NCBI GenBank assembly: GCA_050084985.1
Contig: JBITNC010000001.1
Span: 123,628,001-123,692,000, forward strand
DNA: 64,000 nucleotides
Direction of reading: 5' to 3'
Origin: Nageia nagi
Taxonomy: Eukaryota; Pinophyta
Shown: one piece after another, positions 59,701 to 64,000 of the stretch
Position numbering within the stretch: position 1 is the first letter of the stretch
How the letters are laid out: the number at the start of each line of letters is the position of its first letter
The notes under the pieces: model-generated
What the model saw: only the letters and a program-made list of their open reading frames with translations
The model's database searches: none
Told to the model about the DNA's origin: nothing
Program-made: the position numbers and the translations under genes

Positions 59701-62527
59701 GCATCCAAGTTGTAGGATTCCTAGATAGCATCATCAAGGATCCTAGGAGAGGACATCTTAATCATCCCTCTCAAGGGCTCCATCAATCCCTCAATGAAAA
59801 GGAAAACCAACCTTTCCCATGTAATATGATGGATCATGATGAATATCCTCTAGAACTCCATTATAAACTCATCCACTACTCTTAACTATCTCAAATCCAT
59901 CAAATCCCATAAGTAATCATTCTCCTTCTTTTGGTTAAATCTCTTTGCTAACTTCCTAAAAAACTCATCGAATGAGGTGATAAGTGAAAACCCCTAGCTG
60001 ATCACCCCATGCTACCACCACTCTAAGGAATCACCCTCCAAGTAAAATGATATAAAGTGAATTGCATCCTCCTCCATCATGTTAGGGTTTAGTGTGAAAC
60101 AAATCTACAGCTGATGTAACCATGACCTACCCATCATCTTCTTTCCATCATATAATGGCAACTTAAACTTACTGATTTTATGCTACAAGTCCTTCTTCTC
60201 TTCTCCTTCCACTAGCTCCTTGAATACTATGGGCCATGTGCATTGCTACCCTTCAACCCCATAAGCTCATATAGCCATTGAAGTTGATGTATCTCCTCAT
60301 ACCAATATCTAACATGGAATACTCTTTAAAGATCTAGTTCAACTACAATGGACTATGCACCTTATTCTTGGAAGCATTCCTTATCTTATTTGAAAACATG
60401 GGCTTGGATGGCTTCTGAATTAGAGGTTGCTCCTCCATTCTACTAACATCCTCCTCCAAGTATCTCCCTAGGAGAGGGTTTGTACCCTAGGGTGCTCTTT
60501 ATGAGTGAGATATCAGGAATGTGACCTTTAGATTCCCCAATGATCCATGATGGGTGGATTTTCTATCCCTCAAGCTCCTCAATCTCCTCAATTTATGCTC
60601 CAATTAGACTAATCCTCCTCAATCCAATCATCTCTTCCTCCTTTGGCTAAACATACGATCCATCTACCTTCCTGGTTGGACGTGGGGTATCCTAATCATC
60701 TCTTGCTAGACATGGATGCTCCTCCTTAGTCTTGGACCAAGGTGGATGCTCCATGTCCTCCCTATCTAGTTATGGGTATTCCCTCTTACACCTATCTAGT
60801 CATGGATGCTCCCTCTCATCCTTGTCCAATCATGGGTACTTCCTCTAGTCTTGGACATGGCATTGTGCTCTCGATTGATCTCTGGCTCCACCAAGTCTCC
60901 CCAATGTCTAGTAATTTTTTGTTCCATCAAAGTCATCACCCTAGTCATATTGTGAATGGTTGAAATGATCTCATCAAAGTTTCGTTTGAGAGTGGATCCT
61001 TGAATAGAGTTGAGCTCCTCTTCCTAAAGATCTCTTCTTATCATCATGCACCCCCTATGCCTCTCCCTCATTGCCAGAAACCCTCTCTTCTATTGGCTCA
61101 TTCATCCATTATCCTCTCTCCTCACCTTGGATGACTCTCTTTATTATCTGCTCTAATCTTCCACTCTTCCTAGTGGATCCCATATCTCTCTTGTTGGATC
61201 TAGTATAGTAGCAGTGAATTCTAGGTCTCATGCACATGATGGCCAGATCTAGGCTCTAATACCACTTATCATGATCCAAATTTTAAATTCCACCATAAAC
61301 TAGCAATACAAGATCATCAAGCCCTAATGTCAAGTCTAGGGCATCACAAATGCACCAATAAATCCTTAAGCATGCAACATTAGGGTTAGGACATAGAGAT
61401 TACACATTCAAATACCCAAAATGCCAATGTCTAGCATATGCAAGCATATATCAATAAATACAATCTCAAGAGGCCAATGTCTAGCAAGTACATGCATAAT
61501 CCAAATCCTAATACATTAAAGTACATTTGAATGATAAATACAAGTATATACAATCAATGAGATCCACCGCATGCATAAGTATGAGACAATACAATGTAAT
61601 AATGAGATCTGAAGCCCTTTAGCTATATATGAATGATAAGAAATGAACACAATACAATATGAAGCCCAATGGGCAATTGTTGACCTCTAAGGAGCCAACT
61701 AAGGTACAATACTCTGATATCTCCAACATTGAACAATTGTAGAACCATGGATAGTTTCACTCCCTCAGATCTCAAATCCTTTCCACCAAAAGAGCTCTCC
61801 TCAAAACCTAGATAACCATTTAAGGTAGAAGTAAACCCTCAAAATGCCAATAGATGGGCAAGGTGCTCCACCTATGCCATAGATAATCAGGATCCCACTT
61901 CCTAAATACCCTCTAAACACTCCACCTAGGAATGGAATGCTTAGCTCTGCTAAGACTTGTACCTGAAGGTCTATAGTAAGTGTAATAATCAATAATGGTT
62001 GTGCAATACTGAAGCTCCAATATCTATTTATATATTACTTGTGTCCGAAACTCACCTAGGAGTCATCCTAGGCCCATATAATCCAATGTTGGGTATTAGG
62101 GGAGCCCAATCACTTGAAGTGCCAACATGTGTGTCATGATCACTCATAATGCCAACATGGGGGTCATGATCACATAATATGCCAATGTTGGGTCCCTAGG
62201 ACTTAAAGTAAAAACATGGGTGTCCTAGAGTCCTCATGAGCCAATGTGGGGGTATGGGGCCCTCCCTAGTGTGGTGCTAGCATGCTAGTGGTCATCCAAC
62301 TCTCAAATGCATAAACACACCTTGGGATTCCCACAATTCAAGATCTCCAATGTAACTTATGTCTATTCTACCACTCAGAAGGGAGGCATCCCACTTGGGG
62401 CTCATAGTGCAATCCACATGACCCATTAAAACTCCTATCCTAAGTTACAATAATGTAAATATAAATACATTAAATAGATATAGTACAACATGACTAGGTT
62501 CCACTAAAAGTACAAGGGGATGTCACA
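56775..62527 (-). mobile_element. Z3: complete Z element, copy C
   Basis: LTRs 56775-58019 and 61267-62527, TSD CCTAT at 56770-56774 and 62528-62532, the same site as Z1. The gag start is at 61193 on the minus strand. Gag-protease remnant blocks match Z1, with some W codons intact where Z1 has TAG. The CTCAACATGGG array is at about 58480-58800. No nested insertions. Protein motifs are otherwise those described for Z1. Confidence 0.85.
59050..61193 (-). pseudogene. Z3 gag-protease pseudogene
   Basis: Same order as in Z1. At about 59820 the reading HHITWERLVFLF keeps a Trp that is TAG in Z1. Other TAG codons (EWW*HG, IS*GF) are shared with Z1, so they predate the duplication. No intact zinc knuckle or catalytic DSG is seen. 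Confidence 0.72.
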
Positions 62528-62532
62528 CCTAT

Positions 62533-63640
62533 CGTGTTGACATCATTAACCAAAAATGCTGCAAATAGCTTGCTACACTATTTGGTCTTCAACCTCTTGG
62601 TGGAAGATTTAGTTGTTGTTCAATCTACTTTTTTGAAGGTACTTTAGTCATTTTTTATTCAGATCTATGAGTGGATGGCTACATTATTTGAGGAGTCTGG
62701 TATCCTCTCTACTAATTGGATTGAATTTTTTGCATGCTTGGCTAGCTGAAAAAGGTAATCCTAAAGATAGTCATATTTTGCAATCTTTCTATTGATCAAA
62801 TTTGACTCTTGGTAATAGATTTGGATAGCCATTTTCAAGATAAACATTTTTTTATTTTTATCTTACTTGTTATCGAGGTTATTTGGTGAAGTTACAAGCC
62901 TTGAAATACTTGGAGTTCATTTCAATTTTGAATTAATTCTGTGAGTTTTAGAGATCAGTAGTGTTAATTGATTTTTGAGAGCATACATAGACATTTTTTA
63001 GAACCGTTAGTTTTGGTGGATTCCTGCTTTAGAGACAAACATTTCCACTACTCATTCTGGTCATTGTTGCAACCGAAAATTTTGTTTTGAAATTTTGGAA
63101 TTAAGTTATCAATGATTTTTTATCATTAATTTAATCAAATCCTTGGATACTTAATGGTGCTGAATTTGCATACGGAGTCCATTTCTTGCGATTCTTTTTG
63201 TGTTAGAGTCATGACTTCATCTTCTTTGTTATGGATCATGCAATTTTTGCTATTTTGCCTTCTGAAGTATACAATATAAACCTTTTGAAATGGAATTATG
63301 TAGGTGTCAATTTAGTGCACCCTTGTGTTTACTTATCTTCTTGTACTTTGGTTGTGATGGATTCTGCTTCCAGATTCACCATGGATGCCCTTACGATTCA
63401 TGTATGTTAACCATCCTAGCACAAAAACGCCTTAGCACACCACTGGAGTTAAATAACTTGTGAGTTGTAGTTGACTTATTGACCACGTTCTTCCCATTTC
63501 TCTGCTCGTCTGCCTCCCTTTTGGCTGCCTACCATGTCCCATATGATGGAAATCTATCGCATCCTTCACATTATAGATTGGGGAAAAAATTTAAAATTCA
63601 AATTTGAAAAATAGGAGAGAAACTTTGTAACGATTGTCCT
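62533..63640 (+). other. Copia-0 leader, copy C, with about 680 bp absent from copy A
   Basis: 62533-62957 matches 14999-15425. 62958-63637 has no counterpart in copy A, where the flanks join directly at about 15430. The extra block has no recognisable gene. Which state is ancestral is not clear; no TSD or LTR marks it as an insertion. Confidence 0.55.
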
Positions 63641-63920
63641 CAAACAAGAAGATGAAAATCCAACAGCCCATTTGCAGAACCCTCCTCCTTCTCAAGAGGA
63701 GACTGATGTCCATGAATGTTTAGTTCTCGCAAGTGATGGACTTTGCGATGTCCTCTCCAGTGATGTTATCTATGAAGTAGTCCAAAAATATCTCAGGCGA
63801 TCAATCTGTCAAATGACAGAAATGTGAAAGAGTCTCTGTCTATGGTCGCTATTTCGCTGCTCACAAAGCTCGCCCCTGCAATAGGCATCGATAAAAGATA
63901 CAGACATTGAAGGTGACTAG
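63618..63920 (+). pseudogene. PP2C protein phosphatase fragment, copy C
   Basis: Reads NFVTIVLKQEDENPT, then VHECLVLASDGLCDVLSSD and YEVVQKYLRR, with Leu where copy A has a stop. The same stop after QMTEM and the same shift to LLTKLAPAIG follow. This better-preserved copy confirms the family. Residues missing include the N-terminal metal-site RxxMED and DGHGG blocks of PP2C. Confidence 0.72.
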
Positions 63921-64000
63921 AGCTATTTTTTTTCCTATTATTTTTCCATGTGTTATTCTTGCAACAATTTTCTTTTACTTTCTGAACGAAGCATCAAAAT

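Larger units (their letters stand above)
49890..64000 (+). repeat. Tandem segmental duplication, unit 2 (copy C), runs off the window
   Basis: Collinear with 22337 onward. It passes the point where unit 1 ends (equivalent to about 60845) and continues through the whole of Z3 into the Copia-0 leader and the PP2C fragment, as in copy A. The junction is TTCCCTCTTAT|AATTAAATT, with no obvious inserted bases. Confidence 0.88.

Overview
This is plant nuclear DNA. It is AT-rich and dense with retrotransposons. Genes have spliceosomal introns, and the only intact host gene is an isoprenylated heavy-metal-associated (HIPP) protein, a family known from vascular plants. The TE density, the PPR and PP2C gene debris and the style of the SWIM-type pseudogene would suit a conifer or another large-genome seed plant. 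The species cannot be fixed from sequence alone. I see no bacterial, organellar, tRNA, rRNA or CRISPR sequence.

Layout. 1-877: a broken SWIM zinc-finger (Mutator-transposase-related) gene that still has a readable intron. 878-8450: AT-rich DNA with several small tandem and direct repeats and a decayed unknown minus-strand gene. 8452-19215 (copy A): a Russian doll. A Ty3/gypsy gag-protease remnant is interrupted by a Ty1/copia element with 278-bp LTRs (here 'Copia-0', 8978-19001), which carries a PP2C phosphatase gene fragment. Copia-0 is itself interrupted by a 5.7-kb gag-protease-only LTR element (here 'Z', 9302-14993, minus strand, TSD CCTAT). 20269-20720: a strong 80-bp-arm hairpin and related short repeats, just downstream of the HIPP gene (20738-21306, minus). 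22337-49889 (copy B) and 49890-64000+ (copy C): a direct tandem duplication. Each unit starts with about 5 kb of noncoding DNA, followed by the same gypsy gag-pro / Copia-0 / Z nest. In copy B the Z element was later hit by two full-length Ty1/copia elements of one family, Copia-1 (29055-37401) and Copia-2 (39785-48337). Both are minus strand, each has a clean 5-bp TSD, and both sites are empty in copies A and C.

History inferred from nesting: gypsy, then Copia-0 (with a PP2C piece), then Z, then duplication to A, B and C, then Copia-1, then Copia-2. Copia-1 LTRs differ at about 16 sites and Copia-2 LTRs at about 3, so Copia-2 is younger. No element here looks autonomous.

Most notable observations: (i) a decayed PPR gene segment of about six modules captured in the leader of Copia-2; (ii) a PP2C fragment inside Copia-0; (iii) what looks like a polypurine-tract copy left between the TSD and the 5' LTR of Copia-0; (iv) the hairpin beside the HIPP gene; (v) premature stops in Z gag that are all TAG. 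I found no convincing new enzymatic or defence system. The interest lies in genome dynamics and gene capture.
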